DNA of 64,000 bases, taken from positions 62,001 through 126,000 of the forward strand of contig JALMLS010000385.1 of the NCBI GenBank assembly GCA_038496445.1, read 5' to 3'. Position numbers and translations under genes: made by a program. This DNA is from Trichosphaerium sp. ATCC 40318 (Eukaryota; Discosea; Flabellinia; Trichosidae). A model generated the notes under the pieces. That model saw only the letters and a list, made by a program, of their open reading frames with translations. It did no database searches and was not told where the DNA came from. Shown here piece by piece: positions 47,957-59,421 of this stretch (position 1 is the first letter of the stretch; each line of letters opens with the position of its first letter).

Positions 47957-50900
47957 CTACAACACATAGCCAATAGCATTATCATCTACATTGATATTCG
48001 GTACATCAAATGCCACTGTTGATGCACGAGACTTTTCTTTATGACGTCTATTCTTAGGTCTCGGACTCTTTGCTGAAGAAAAGTGAATACCACTTGAAAA
48101 TACTCTTTTTTTGGTTCTGTACTTACGCTTTGTTGAGGCCTGTCTAGCAGTTTGTGAGCCTTTATTGAACTTCCTCTCCTTGCGTTTTACTGTAGTAGTT
48201 CTGTCAGATTCATTACCTTCAGTAGTCCTTGAACGAGGCCTTGTGAAGTGAAAACTATCAATATGTATTGACAATCGTCCTGCAAAAAACAATTAAAACT
48301 TGTCATCAAAAACTAACAAACCATTCAACATACGCCTTTTTGAGCGATCTGTAACATCTCTAGCGCTCTTAAAACCTGTTATCCATCTCCTTCGAGAATC
48401 CTCAGTAGAAGTTTGGAGTAAATAAACACGTTGTAATGGTGTTATTATCCGGATATGTCGTTCAGCTAAATGGAAATAAACAATCGTTTTTTTGATAATC
48501 GTTCAGTTTGTTAATAGTGGTGTACGTACATTCTTCTTTATATTTTATAACAGAGTCTTTTAGGTTTATCTGCTCTCTAAACATGAACTTATTCTGACCT
48601 CGCTGTGTAGTAAAAATGACAAGATCATTAAAAACATATAAGTAGTATTCTTTCCCTTCTACCACTTCATACCTAGAACAACAATCAACAACCGTACTAT
48701 CAACTAACCTCCAAAACACACGTGGTTTAAAAAAATAACATAATTTTATGCACGTGAAAGCGTATCCGTTCAACAAAGAAAGAAAACAAAAAGAAAGCAT
48801 AAAAAAAATCAACTCGGACTTACAACACGCCTTCTTTGATTAACCGCCTTCCTGGTTGTATTATATCAGCAACACCAAGAATATTTTCTTGGATACCTAT
48901 TCATTAATATGAGTTGATAATGTTTTAGCACACTTAGAAAGGACATACGGTATAAAGCTTTAATAGAAGGTGACGAATTAATAAGTCGTTCAGACTTCCT
49001 TGAATTAATATGTTGTGAGACATCTTGTATTAGTGTTAACGCTGCTTTAAGACCTTTATAGTCTCTATGAGCTTTAGAAGTGTATTCAAGCAAACTCTAT
49101 ACGAAGTACTAATCAGCAATCCGTTTAACAATCAAATCATAAAAAAATCATAAAAAAATCACAATGTAAAATGTTGGCGCTACAACACGCACATTAAGAA
49201 GCATTTTATATCTAGGAATCCTCTGAATAGGTAGAATAAGGAATGAAGATAAGTCTTGTAATTGCATTTCTGGAATATTCTCTATTTTCTACGGAATACT
49301 GTAAGTAAAGCTAAACCAACGAAAACAGGTCACCCCAAATGGAAAAAAAAAAGTACATTAACATATTGGCTGAACTTGACGTTTGACGCTTTCAAGTCAC
49401 AAACAGTCTTGAATGCAGCATTATATTGATCAATATACAAATCATATTTTTTAAAATTACTCGCCTAAGCATGCGTTAATTGGTTAACCTAACGTGAAAA
49501 TGGACAAGAAAAAAATGAGAAAAAATTAATAGGATCCGTACATTTTCTAAAAACACGTCACTAATTATAGTCGTATTGGAAGATAATACTTTACATCTTC
49601 CATGTAGTTGCGATAGCAACTTTTCATTAATAGCTAGAATAACACCAACACGGCCAAAAACAGTGTCGAATTCTTCAGGTGTCATAACTAGAAGAAAAAA
49701 ATAAGAACAAAGCACTACTTGTCAGCATAACAGGATTTATAAAATAAAAAATAACGTACTAGGTTCATCACTTTCTATAGTAGCTCCTATAGGAACCACA
49801 AAATTCTAAATAGCTCCATTAGGAAGATGAAGACTTCAAAAGCATAAAATCTACTGTAACATTTTTAGAAAAGGACATACCTTATTTAAAAGATTCAAAG
49901 ATGCTACATAGCTCTTTTCTGTATCATAAATCTCTTTAATAATATTCACACGCTTTACAGAATCATGACCTACACCCAAAATACAACAAGTGAGTCGACA
50001 GACACGACATAAAGTCAACAACTAAAAAATCAAAAAATCCAACAAACTCACGTAAGTTAGCAAGTTTACGACACGCCAGTCCTCTTCGAAAAAGACACTG
50101 AGCATTTATAACCTAAAAAGGTAAATAAACAAATTGACTCTGACACCAAAATTAAAGCAAAGAGAGGAAAATCAACAAACCTGTTCAACAGGCGTCTGCT
50201 CTGCTCTATGACGCATTTCTTGCTTCTCTAAAATTGCTTCAATATTATCAACACGATCAACCACCTAAATACTCCAAAAATAAGTTTCCAACGAACACAA
50301 TCACATGTTTGTGTCTTCCGAATTTTCGGTACAAATTGATTTGATGTTCAACAAATAACCGCCAAACAATTTAACTCTAACGTACAGAATCAAAGCGTTT
50401 GTTTAACTGGTTAAACTTAACAGTCATTACTTGAAGTATATGTTCCTCAAACTGTTCCAACTTTTCAACAAGGATACTCGCTGAAAATAAAAAAAATTAA
50501 CACGTGTTTCCCAAACCGTAATGGAAAAACTCCTGTACGTTCAATAAAAAATCATTTGATCAAATAGTGCAAATTAGAATAGAGAAGGAATTGTGAATAC
50601 ATGATGGAAAATTAAGGCATACCCATTGCGCTTGATACGTCACTTGAGTTTGATCTTTTTCTCGAAATTGTATTGTTATTGTGTGTTGCTGATACCCACC
50701 CTGCAGTAGATAATTGAGATGAAATAGACACTGAAGGCTCTGGCGAGTCAATCTAAAATTAATTAATTTGAGAAAATAGCATTTAACAAACCAAAGATAA
50801 AATCAAATCAAATCAAGTACCTCTATTTTAGAACTTTTTAACTTTTTCTTTTTAGATTTCTTCAACTTCGATTTTTTTGTATCTGCCTAAATAGTAACTG

Positions 50901-51770
50901 TTAATATCATATACTATAGTTGCGATATCAACAAAATTTATGCTAATTGATGAGAGAGCCATGAAGGCCAAAAACAGCATAAATGGGGTTTTATTGGTTT
51001 TTCAGAAAAACATAAGTTCACTTCTTCTTATGTAATGCTACTTAAATTAAAGACTGAGCAAGAAAACGTACTTCTCCAAGGCTCATAATATGTGAATCAT
51101 TTATCAACTTTGATTTTCTCTTTCCTACAATCACATAAATTGGTAACGGATGTAATTATCAAAAAACCAATAAAATCTTTTCGCTTCAAACCCTCAATTA
51201 ACAACTCATAAAATAATCTCACTTACCTTCAACTTTCTTCCTTTTACTCTTTTTAGGTCCCCTAAAACTCCAATGAATAAAAGAAGTCCAGAGTGAGTTG
51301 CAAAATGGAAAAAAAAAATCAAACTTCCAAAAAAAACAATAAGAATGCCCAGTTTGGTAGTATGTAAATCAGGACACTCAAATTGAGGTATAAAATGCTT
51401 AAAATGTGAAACAGCAACCACAGTGTAGTGTTAGGAGCTCAAAAGCAAGGAAAGAGGGGCTTCATTTAGAAAGAGTTGCCCTAATGAGAAAAAGTAGTGT
51501 GAATAGGTTTCTCTGAGCGTCAAATAGCGCATAAAGGTATTTCGGCGTTACAACAAAAAGAAGTAGTTTAAAATTCCCGTACTGATTTAGAAACCTTCCT
51601 GAACGCTCTCTTTCATCAACAATAGATCCAGTGCTGAACCCTTTCATTATTTGTTGCTTTTCAAAAAGAATTGTGGACTTTTTATCTTTAACTCGCTTTG
51701 CCACTCTATGGCTAAGAGGACGAACAAGTGGCGCCGGCAAGCTTTTTAATTCCATTCTATTCAGAGACAT
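47957..51770 (-). CDS. RhoGEF (DH-PH domain) with IQ-like motif
   Basis: The start at 51770 is MSLNRMELKSLPAP; a longer frame upstream lacks an ATG. About 15 exons. An IQ-like motif (AQCLFRRGLACRK) lies near 50090. The DH domain begins RVNIIKEIYDTEKSYV (CR1, ~49940), continues with FGRVGVILAINEKLL and LYIDQYNAAF, and has the diagnostic CR3 LILPIQRIPRYKMLL (~49220) and the last helix HRDYKGLKAALTLI. The PH domain follows (YYLYVFNDLVIFTTQ, FMFREQINL, ~48650-48550). The C-terminal tail (48290-47960) is Arg/Lys/Ser-rich. DH-PH proteins load GTP on Rho GTPases. It is divergent from the coiled-coil gene at 52100. Confidence 0.87.
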
Positions 51771-52099
51771 TTTCCTTATTAGCAACGGTATGCGGTACTA
51801 TCGCTGAAATCGTCTTAATTCGTGTCTATAGCGGTATAAGCTAAAGAAAAGGTGTTTTTCTGCACAAAAAACGCTAGTTCACTCTAAAACAATGTAACTT
51901 ATTTTATTCTATCATCAACGTGTACGTACCTTTTATTGACAGTTATTTATAAGGTCTTTAGAACTAATGTACGCATTTGTACAAAACTTTAAACATTTGA
52001 CTCACAATTGACCAAATTGAAGATCATTCAGCCAAAAATTCGCTAAACTCAGCGTGGAACTCATGAAGACGTTGAGTAATCGCTAAAAAACTTGTAGAA
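51771..52099. promoter_or_regulatory. Bidirectional promoter region, RhoGEF / coiled-coil gene
   Basis: Only 329 bp separate the two divergent start codons, so shared control is likely. No CACGTG was found here. Confidence 0.45.
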
Positions 52100-53715
52100 A
52101 TGACAGAAGACAACGAAAAGGTTGGATTGCAGTTATTGCTCGCATTTGAGGGTGAAGAGAGCCCAAATATTGCTATACGTACGCTATATTGGTTTATCCG
52201 TTACAAATGTTTTTTTTTTGATAGAAAATGATAACAAAGACAGCGGCCCTGTCCTTGACATGTTCGAAAGGCGTATGAGAGGTTCTACTGTAGAATATAT
52301 CAACGCAATTGAGAATGAGATAAAAACCGCAGAAATACAGCAATCAAAGGAGCATTCGCCATTGGTATTCGAAGATTTACCTCCAAGCGAAACTACAACC
52401 AAATCTGAAGAAACGCCCACAAAACCAACGGAAGTTAAGCATTGGGCAGGATTCTTGTCTCAAACGCAAGGAAAAACGAAGCATTATCGACATGAATTGG
52501 ATAAATGGAAAGAGTTAGAACAAGAGCAATTTGAAGAGCAGCAAAGTACAATAGACGCGTTAACAGAGTCTCTGGAGATACCTAACGATACAGCTGACAT
52601 TTATTCAAAAAGGCGAAGCCTGCAGGTACGTTTTTTTGTTAACGACCCCTAAATACCTTCTCTGGCATTAAAACAATCTAACACGGCGAAACAATCGGTA
52701 TTTACGCCATAAAGACGCTGTCAAAACGAAGTTTCTTTTATTTTTTTTTTCTGATAAAACCTGTTTTCTCGCGCCTACGACATGATCTTATCGCTTACAC
52801 GTATGTTTCTTAGTACAATCAAAAAGGACTTGACAACTTCGCTGATAAAAAGGATAATCTTGAGATCTTTTTTCAAGAATTCGATAAACAGATTGAGGAA
52901 AATCGTAAACAACTTGGTAAGGAGGTTACAGAGATGCAAAGGAAGCTAGAACAACACCAAGCAAAAATAAAGGACAGGTACACATTACGCAACAACAGTT
53001 TTTTTGAATCAATTTTGAAAAAAAAAAAAGGAAGAGCTTGCAACGAAGAGGTTGCTCTTAGTTGGATCTTTACTGCTAGATGATGGATTATATCTTAAAT
53101 TAATCACTTTATTATAGATTATCACGTCACATTACACCTGTTAAGACTGATGGTAAAGGCGGTAATCGCATGTCTATTGCTTTACCTCGAAATACAGCGC
53201 CAGTATCAATTCACGGAATAGATCCAGTTTTTTCAAACGGTTACTTAGAAACAGCTTCTTCAATGACACCTCCAGGACCTGCTGGTCCATTACTAAGTCC
53301 TAGAGGTAGAAAAAATAGTGTACCTAACGATCCATCTCCTTTACAACCTGCACCAATTAATGAAGATTTATCTGAATCTAACAATAACTCGGTACGTTTT
53401 TTTTTAAAAGTATGGTTTCTAAAGTCGCTTCGGTTTTTATCTACGGTTCCTTTTGTGAAGTATTTAAACAAACAATACCTAAGCGATTTAAGAAGCTTTA
53501 TAAAAGTTTTAAGAAATTAAGCATGGTGCCGTACTGACAGCTTTTCTTAGGAAGACGAATTTTTTTCAATGTCATCTGGTGATGAAGATGAAGTTTTTGC
53601 ACCTATAGACTCACCTAAAAACCCAAATGATGAACTTATGTTTGATATGGATATGAACAAGAATAAAGGTATCTCACACTCTAGATCAATGCCTAATCTT
53701 GTTGGGAGCGCGTGA
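52100..53715 (+). CDS. Coiled-coil, Ser/Pro-rich protein of unknown function
   Basis: The start at 52100 (MTEDNEKVGLQLLLAFEGEE) continues after a 46-nt intron into VLDMFERRMRGSTVEYINAI. A strongly charged helical region follows (YRHELDKWKELEQEQFEEQQ, then EIFFQEFDKQIEENRKQL and VTEMQRKLEQHQAKI), likely coiled coil. The second half is low-complexity (TPPGPAGPLLSPRGRKNSV, SMSSGDEDEVFAPIDSP). It ends SRSMPNLVGSA at 53715, a pattern often phosphorylated in scaffold proteins. Five or six exons. It shares a promoter with the RhoGEF; a link to Rho signalling is only inferred from that position. Confidence 0.72.
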
Positions 53716-54097
53716 AAGTCGTCCAACAAAAAAAAAACTAAAATGAGAAATTCATAAAAAAGAAACCGCCCAGCACGTTGTAGGCAACACTGTACTATAC
53801 AAGACACCAAAAAAAAAATAGAGAAAATATAAAACCCCCTTTGTACAAATAAATGACATCCTAACGAAACATTTTTGAATTGACAAAAAAGACAAACCCA
53901 TGGCAGTTTCCTTTTAAACGCTACCTACCAGTCACAAGAAACCTTCAAAGCAAGAGTGTTTACATGATTGTGGCATTAACGTTGTTGTTGTGTATAACGA
54001 GTAATGACAACAAGATAGACACAGAGCCAGAAACCGATGAATTATAAACTCCTTACGTGTAGTAAAAAAAAAAGTTACGTGTAGTAAAAGTATTTCG
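53716..54097. other. Gap with short direct repeat
   Basis: The string TACGTGTAGTAAAA occurs twice at about 54054-54090, separated by an A-run. No gene is seen. Confidence 0.4.
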
Positions 54098-55323
54098 TCA
54101 TTTATTTTTACTGATGTGATCTTTTGTGTACAAAGTTACATTGAATAGCAAGCTAGCAGCCTTGCGCCCACTGACGGTGAATTTCAGCGTTTTATCAGGT
54201 GTCATACTGTCGATAATGGCATGTAAAGATGTTAAGGTCAGTTTCATAAGACCTCGTATCATGCGACATTTCTCATTTTGCACCGGACCCTTTTCAACAT
54301 TACACCATGGCAGCTGGTTGGCCTTATCCACAGAGCAAAATTTGGCCTTATAAAAGGAATGCAAAACAGCTTTGTCAGTTCTGGGACGGCCTACAAATAA
54401 ATCAAGCTCTTTTTCTGCATTTTCAAGTAGATTTGGATTTGTGGCTCGAAGAATGCGATTGATCAAAACAGGCTTGTTGCCATCTGATTTAAGTAGTAGC
54501 TTCTTGCATATAGACTGAAGCTCTGGTTTGTGTTTGGATTTTAGAATTTCCTCTGTCCATCTCAATATTTTTTGTCGTTTTTTTGCTTGTTGCTTGCTGC
54601 AGTTGTAACAAGACCATGAATCGCCCTCAACGTTTTCCTTGTGCTCCTCAGAATCCCAATTAAGACATTCAGTGTGATACCAAAGTTCACAATCATCACA
54701 CAAAATCATTTCAGGTCCATCAATTTCTTTGTTTTCAAATTTACATTCATCTATGCAATGATATTCAACAGCATCAGGGAGGGGTTTGAGAAGGATTTTT
54801 TCTTTCTCCTGCAATACTTTAACATCTTTTAAAGAGAGTCCAGTCTGATTCTAGTTCATACAGCCACAGAATTCCAAAATATTTCATAATCTCAGAAACA
54901 GCTATTGGCATCTTCCAAAATGAATTTAACTTGACACCTTTTTTTGTTCGGGCAGTGTATATAATACCTCGTTGAGCTTCAGAGCATGTTGCAAGATATT
55001 CCCAGACTCTTATCGAAACCAGCTTTGAATAAATAGATTTAACTGAGTAATTACTAATATTCCCTCTGTCAAACAACGCAAAATTAGGTTCTGATACTTG
55101 AACTTGCTTTGATTCTTTGATGGAGTGGAATTCCTCATTTAACACTTCCCAACCTTGTTGTTTTACTTTGAAAAGGCTCTCAGAGATTTGTACTAGATAG
55201 GCACGCTGTTTGGCAGCATTTTCTTTGCTACCGTTGTAGTCTACAGGCTTTTTCTGCAGCTCTTTTTGCATTTTGCCTGTATGCGTTAATTTGCACTTTG
55301 GCCTCCAGAGCGCTGATGTCCAT
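54098..55323 (-). pseudogene. PHD-finger protein, apparently frameshifted
   Basis: From ATG 55323 (MDISALEAKVQINAY) the frame stops after about 31 codons. A second frame continues (KENAAKQRAYLVQISESLF ... MPIAVSEIMKYFGILW) to about 54822. A third starts at KVLQEKEKILLKPL and runs to 54098. The third frame has a Cys4-His-Cys3 PHD finger: C-x3-C (CIDEC), C-x2-C (CDDC), WYHTEC and WSCYNC. PHD fingers read histone H3 tails. The two frame changes lack good splice sites, so I read a decayed gene. The multi-domain plan could be a transposon-derived protein, but I see no transposase catalytic motif. Confidence 0.55.
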
Positions 55324-56115
55324 CACGTAAAATATTTGTAATTTCCGTTTAATCCAAATCATAATTTTAATTACACAACAATGACTACTTACAAACTCAC
55401 ATGCTTTAACTGGCGCGTACAAGACTGCAAGGTATATATTCGTTGGGAAAGGTATTATATTAATACATAGTTTTTCGGAGATAAGATAGCTAAGTCATCA
55501 TGTACGTCGCATTGATGCATTTGACACTGGTGCAAAAGGTATCCATCCAAACAGAGTATCCTACCATGCAAAAAGTCAGGTAATTCCAAAAAGAAATACC
55601 TTTTTCCATTCCTACTTTGTTGATAGAGAAGTTACTGACAGTATATGAAACATTGGCGTACTGTTGAAATCTGTGTAGATACAGTGACCCTTTCTACTGT
55701 CATGAACAGTCGTGGATTGTTAATAAAAACCCAGCAATCCTAGTTGTGTAAGGGTATTATTTAATCTAGCAATACTACACATTCAGACAAAGTGATGCCT
55801 ATTCGTTCTGTGGTTTGTTTAAGGAGCACGTGACAAATATCGCTTTTCTGCCCTCCAAAATACACCGTCAAGATTGGCGCATGACCGGTTTTCCAGTTAC
55901 CACGAATGAATACTTACCACCATCAAATAATTTTCAAAATATCAAAATCATGTACGCACTAGCAATACAAAGTTGATGAATAAGAGTTTTATGTAGCACA
56001 AGCAGTGTTTTGTGTAACACACGCAGTGTTCTTTGAATTCGCCACGTGACATTACATCAAAAACCATTATTCCTAACAGTGACCCTAAATACAACAACTA
56101 AACAACTAGACAAAA
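55324..56115. other. Gap upstream of 235-residue ORF
   Basis: CACGTG lies at 55826 and 56043, the latter 73 bp before the next ATG. No supported gene is seen. Confidence 0.4.
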
Positions 56116-56823
56116 ATGAAACCTTCACAAGGAAAAGAAGGTGCTGCATTGCCTAAACCCATCTCGACACTGAAATTAACAGCAAGTAGCTTCCAAAAAC
56201 TACCAGAAAAACATGTATCAAAGGCAGAACAACAAAAAAGCATTCGCGTTGCTGATGTTTATTCCAAAGCGCTGATTAAAAACATGTTCTCACTTACTCC
56301 GGATGGTGTCTCTCTAGGCACATTACAAGACGATAAAGCAACACAAGAAAGAGTATTACATAACCTGCGGTACCTTGGTCTTAGCATAGAACGAAGAGAA
56401 AAAGTCAAGCAGTTTTTAAAAACATCGAAGGATTTGCCAGCAGAAGTTGCACCTATTGTAAACTCATACATCGATACCCTTAAGGTTGAAAGCCCGTATG
56501 TATCAGAACGTCCCGTTTCGTGTTACCATGGAGGAGGGTTTGGTAGTATGAGTGCAGGTTATTCATCTTCTGCTGTATCGTTACAAACACCAAAAGACAA
56601 AGTCTTCTTAGCATATAACGAATTTTGGATCTCTTCTGACTCGTCTGATTATAAATCTTCTTCTCGCACCTGTAACGACGTAGTAATACAACCTGATGAT
56701 GAGGAAAATACGACAGAGGAAATTTGTGAGATACTTGATATCTTAATGCTACCCAAAGGAGACTGTGATGAAGAATGGTTAGATGAATTTTCAGAATTAT
56801 TTGATGTAATGCTGGGTAAGTAG
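56116..56823 (+). CDS. Acidic-tailed hypothetical protein, single exon
   Basis: An intact 235-codon frame with a good start context (ACAAAAATGAAACC). The N-terminal third is basic; residues 45-125 look helical (VADVYSKALIKNMFSL, LHNLRYLGLSIERREKVKQF). The middle is Ser/Gly-rich (CYHGGGFGSMSAGYSSSAVS). The end is strongly acidic (QPDDEENTTEEICEILDILM ... EWLDEFSELFDVMLGK). No family is recognised. The acidic amphipathic tail resembles an activation or interaction segment. Intronless. Confidence 0.65.
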   Translation: MKPSQGKEGAALPKPISTLKLTASSFQKLPEKHVSKAEQQKSIRVADVYSKALIKNMFSLTPDGVSLGTLQDDKATQERVLHNLRYLGLSIERREKVKQFLKTSKDLPAEVAPIVNSYIDTLKVESPYVSERPVSCYHGGGFGSMSAGYSSSAVSLQTPKDKVFLAYNEFWISSDSSDYKSSSRTCNDVVIQPDDEENTTEEICEILDILMLPKGDCDEEWLDEFSELFDVMLGK

Positions 56824-57154
56824 CGAGGCTACACAAAGATATATGGTTGCGCTAGAATGTACTGTTTAATAAAATTGTTGTAAAGACAAGAAAAAGAAGG
56901 AAAATTGTTTTTTTGAATTTACACGTGGTTTTTTTTAAGTCGACTTGACTTAAAACTGAGTCATTAAAGCTAGAGTTTAAGACTCATATCGATCTGTTTT
57001 GCAACAAGGTTACGGATTAGTTCCATCCTAGTCAGCTACAACAAAACTGTTAACATCAGCCAAGAGAATGGGAGAGAAGCCAGATTTTTTTAGCACAATA
57101 TTGTAAAAAATAAACTACGATACACAAAATATTGTTACAAGTTTATTTGTATTA
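56824..57154. other. Convergent gap
   Basis: AT-rich, with CACGTG at 56922. No gene is seen. Confidence 0.4.
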
Positions 57155-58165
57155 CTACAAATCATCACGTGTCATTAAACCCATTGGGTTAGGCGTTACC
57201 ATACCGTTGTGATAGTAAGTAGAGCCTTCATGGTACTCGTCTTCATAGTATTCTTGATCATGTATAAACACTCCTCGTTCTCGCAGTGTATCTTTTACAT
57301 CTTCGGTTACACCCAATTGCCCAAGTCCGATAACCTTCAAGTTATCATCAAGTGCCTGAATACCTTCGTTTGTCACATTTGTACAGAAGCATAGTCTTAT
57401 ATCATATACACCACTTAATGCCTTTACACCTTCATCAGTTATCTTAGTGCCAACTAAGTCAATCGTATGAACACCCGCTAATGCCTTGACACCACTATCT
57501 GTTACCTTTGTACAAGTCAGATAAATCTTGTGTACACCTGCGAGAGCTTTTATTCCTTCATCTGTGACACGTGTTCCTGAGAGGTCAATGCTATGAACGC
57601 CTGCTAAACACTTTATGCCTTCATCTGTAATATTTCTGGCACATTGAAGATTAATTGTATGAACACCAGCAAGCCCTGATAGGTTCTTATCAACGAGATA
57701 ACTCCAGCTACTACTAAACTTGTACAATCCTTTGAACAAGTGAAGATATGTCCCTTCAATGGATGTATGATCTACATTCAAAGTATGAACGCCATTAAAC
57801 CCTTTTATATCTTCATCTGAGATATCTGATTGCTTGAGGTTGACAACTTTTGAGCCAGCTAGGTAAGGAATCATTTCAGCGGCTTCTTTTCTTCTCATCT
57901 CCAATGTGCTATAATCAACGTATTCGTGTAGCCTATTTTTAACATTTATTGTAGTATGCTGGAGAACACCGCTGTAACCGCTGACGCGTTGGCAGTCTCT
58001 TACGTGTATTCGTATACTTGTGTATCCGATAACGTCATGAACAATGCTAGCGAGACGCTTACACGTCTGAACTGTTGTGAAACGCTCTTTTGATACGTTT
58101 AGCAATATTGCTGCTAGGAGTTCTGTAGGTAGCTCTAGAAGGTTGGTAGTTTGTTGTGTATTCAT
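57155..58165 (-). CDS. F-box/leucine-rich-repeat protein, intact
   Basis: A single 336-codon exon. The F-box-like N-terminus (LLELPTELLAAILLNVSKE ... CKRLASIVHDVIGY) is followed by irregular LRRs and then regular units of 21-22 residues with consensus LAGVHTIDLxGTxVTDEGIKA (about five clear repeats). The tail is acidic and Tyr-rich (DQEYYEDEYHEG). It is the intact relative of the frameshifted gene at 13070 but has more diverged repeats. Likely a substrate adaptor for an SCF ubiquitin ligase. Lack of introns is notable here. Confidence 0.85.
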   Translation of the reverse strand: MNTQQTTNLLELPTELLAAILLNVSKERFTTVQTCKRLASIVHDVIGYTSIRIHVRDCQRVSGYSGVLQHTTINVKNRLHEYVDYSTLEMRRKEAAEMIPYLAGSKVVNLKQSDISDEDIKGFNGVHTLNVDHTSIEGTYLHLFKGLYKFSSSWSYLVDKNLSGLAGVHTINLQCARNITDEGIKCLAGVHSIDLSGTRVTDEGIKALAGVHKIYLTCTKVTDSGVKALAGVHTIDLVGTKITDEGVKALSGVYDIRLCFCTNVTNEGIQALDDNLKVIGLGQLGVTEDVKDTLRERGVFIHDQEYYEDEYHEGSTYYHNGMVTPNPMGLMTRDDL

Positions 58166-58599
58166 TCGGATAGTTGTGTTTGGATTGTTGAGTAGATTGT
58201 TAATAATGAGCTGTCAATACAGTATTTTCACCGAATACTTTTCAATTTTTCAAAAAGTTGAAGAGTGCGCCAAGTTGAGAATGTTCATTTAATGAATACC
58301 TACAAAGCCTAATAAATACACAGTTTTAGAGCACTTCCTCAGAATAGGTATTCTATACACTAGACTCCCAGATTCTTCAAATCCATAGAGATGTTATGGA
58401 GAACTGATAATTTCAAAAATTGCAAAATTTTATGAGTTTGCTGTTTCTAACGAAAAAGTACCAACAGCCACTTTTTTGTTGCTCTACAAGGCGTAGAGTC
58501 TGAAAAAGGGTTCAGAATTTTGCTAAAACATGTCATAATTTGAAACGTAAACAAGAAAGGTGCCACGTGATATTTTTCAAAAATTAGTTTGCCATAATC
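58166..58599. other. Gap upstream of LRR gene
   Basis: It holds the LRR gene promoter; CACGTG at 58563. No coding frame is seen. Confidence 0.4.
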
Positions 58600-59172
58600 A
58601 GATAGTGTGCAAAAAATATCGAGTTTTGTTTGAGTATGAAACTAACAATACACCATCAGGTAAGTTCTAAATATAGAAAAAAGTTTAAGTGCTTACAATT
58701 TATTATAGAACCATTTGTAGCCGACACTCCTACTGTTAAGATACAGAAGAACTTGTATATTTCAGGTACATCACTGCTATCTGGCAATAACTAATGTCAA
58801 TTCAAGGAAACGCTGAGCTTGATGGCACAGTACTAAATGTAGCAAAGTCATCTGTAATTGATGTCCAAGGATGTGTTGAAGGAGCGTTTGATATATCTTT
58901 TAAAACAGATGAGGTACAGACGAGTTAGTTAGATGTTTAGACTTACAGGTATTCAAAGGAGATTAAACTAATAATAACTCAACAAAAGGCATGTAATGAA
59001 ATAGAACCAATTGTATTAGTACCACCAGAGTAATGTGTTGAAAGATCAAAAGCGTTTTTCAGAAAAGCATTCAAGAATGTTTTTTCAAATCGTTGTAGTT
59101 CCTCTGGAAATGTGGTTATGCGTGTTTGGATATTACCAATAATAGTGTTAATTACTATGATAATACTGTAAA
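58600..59172 (+). pseudogene. Fragment of a surface-protein gene with C-terminal TM
   Basis: Short exons read FVADTPTVKIQKNLYISG, then NAELDGTVLNVAKSSVIDVQ and a segment with EIKLIITQQKACNEIEPIV, ending in a hydrophobic C-terminus (VWILPIIVLITMIIL, stop at about 59161). The repeated-strand pattern resembles beta-helix coils of surface proteins such as the one at 18708. No start Met or complete in-phase exon chain could be found, so it may be a truncated gene. Confidence 0.35.
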
Positions 59173-59421
59173 ACAAAGAAAACTCAACAATAGCAAACAG
59201 CTGGTCGTGGTGAAATTAAATAATTTCTGCTCGGCGAATTAAATAATTTAGAGCTTTATCTCATTTTTTTAGGGGAATTGAATGTGACTCCCTTTCTGTA
59301 AAGAAGTACCCAAATCAATTCGATCCATACATTTTATATCATTCGTCAACGTGTTTCTATACTACTAGAAGTTCTGACACGTGTATAAACGCCAAGCAGA
59401 CAAGGAAAACTATAGATTAAG

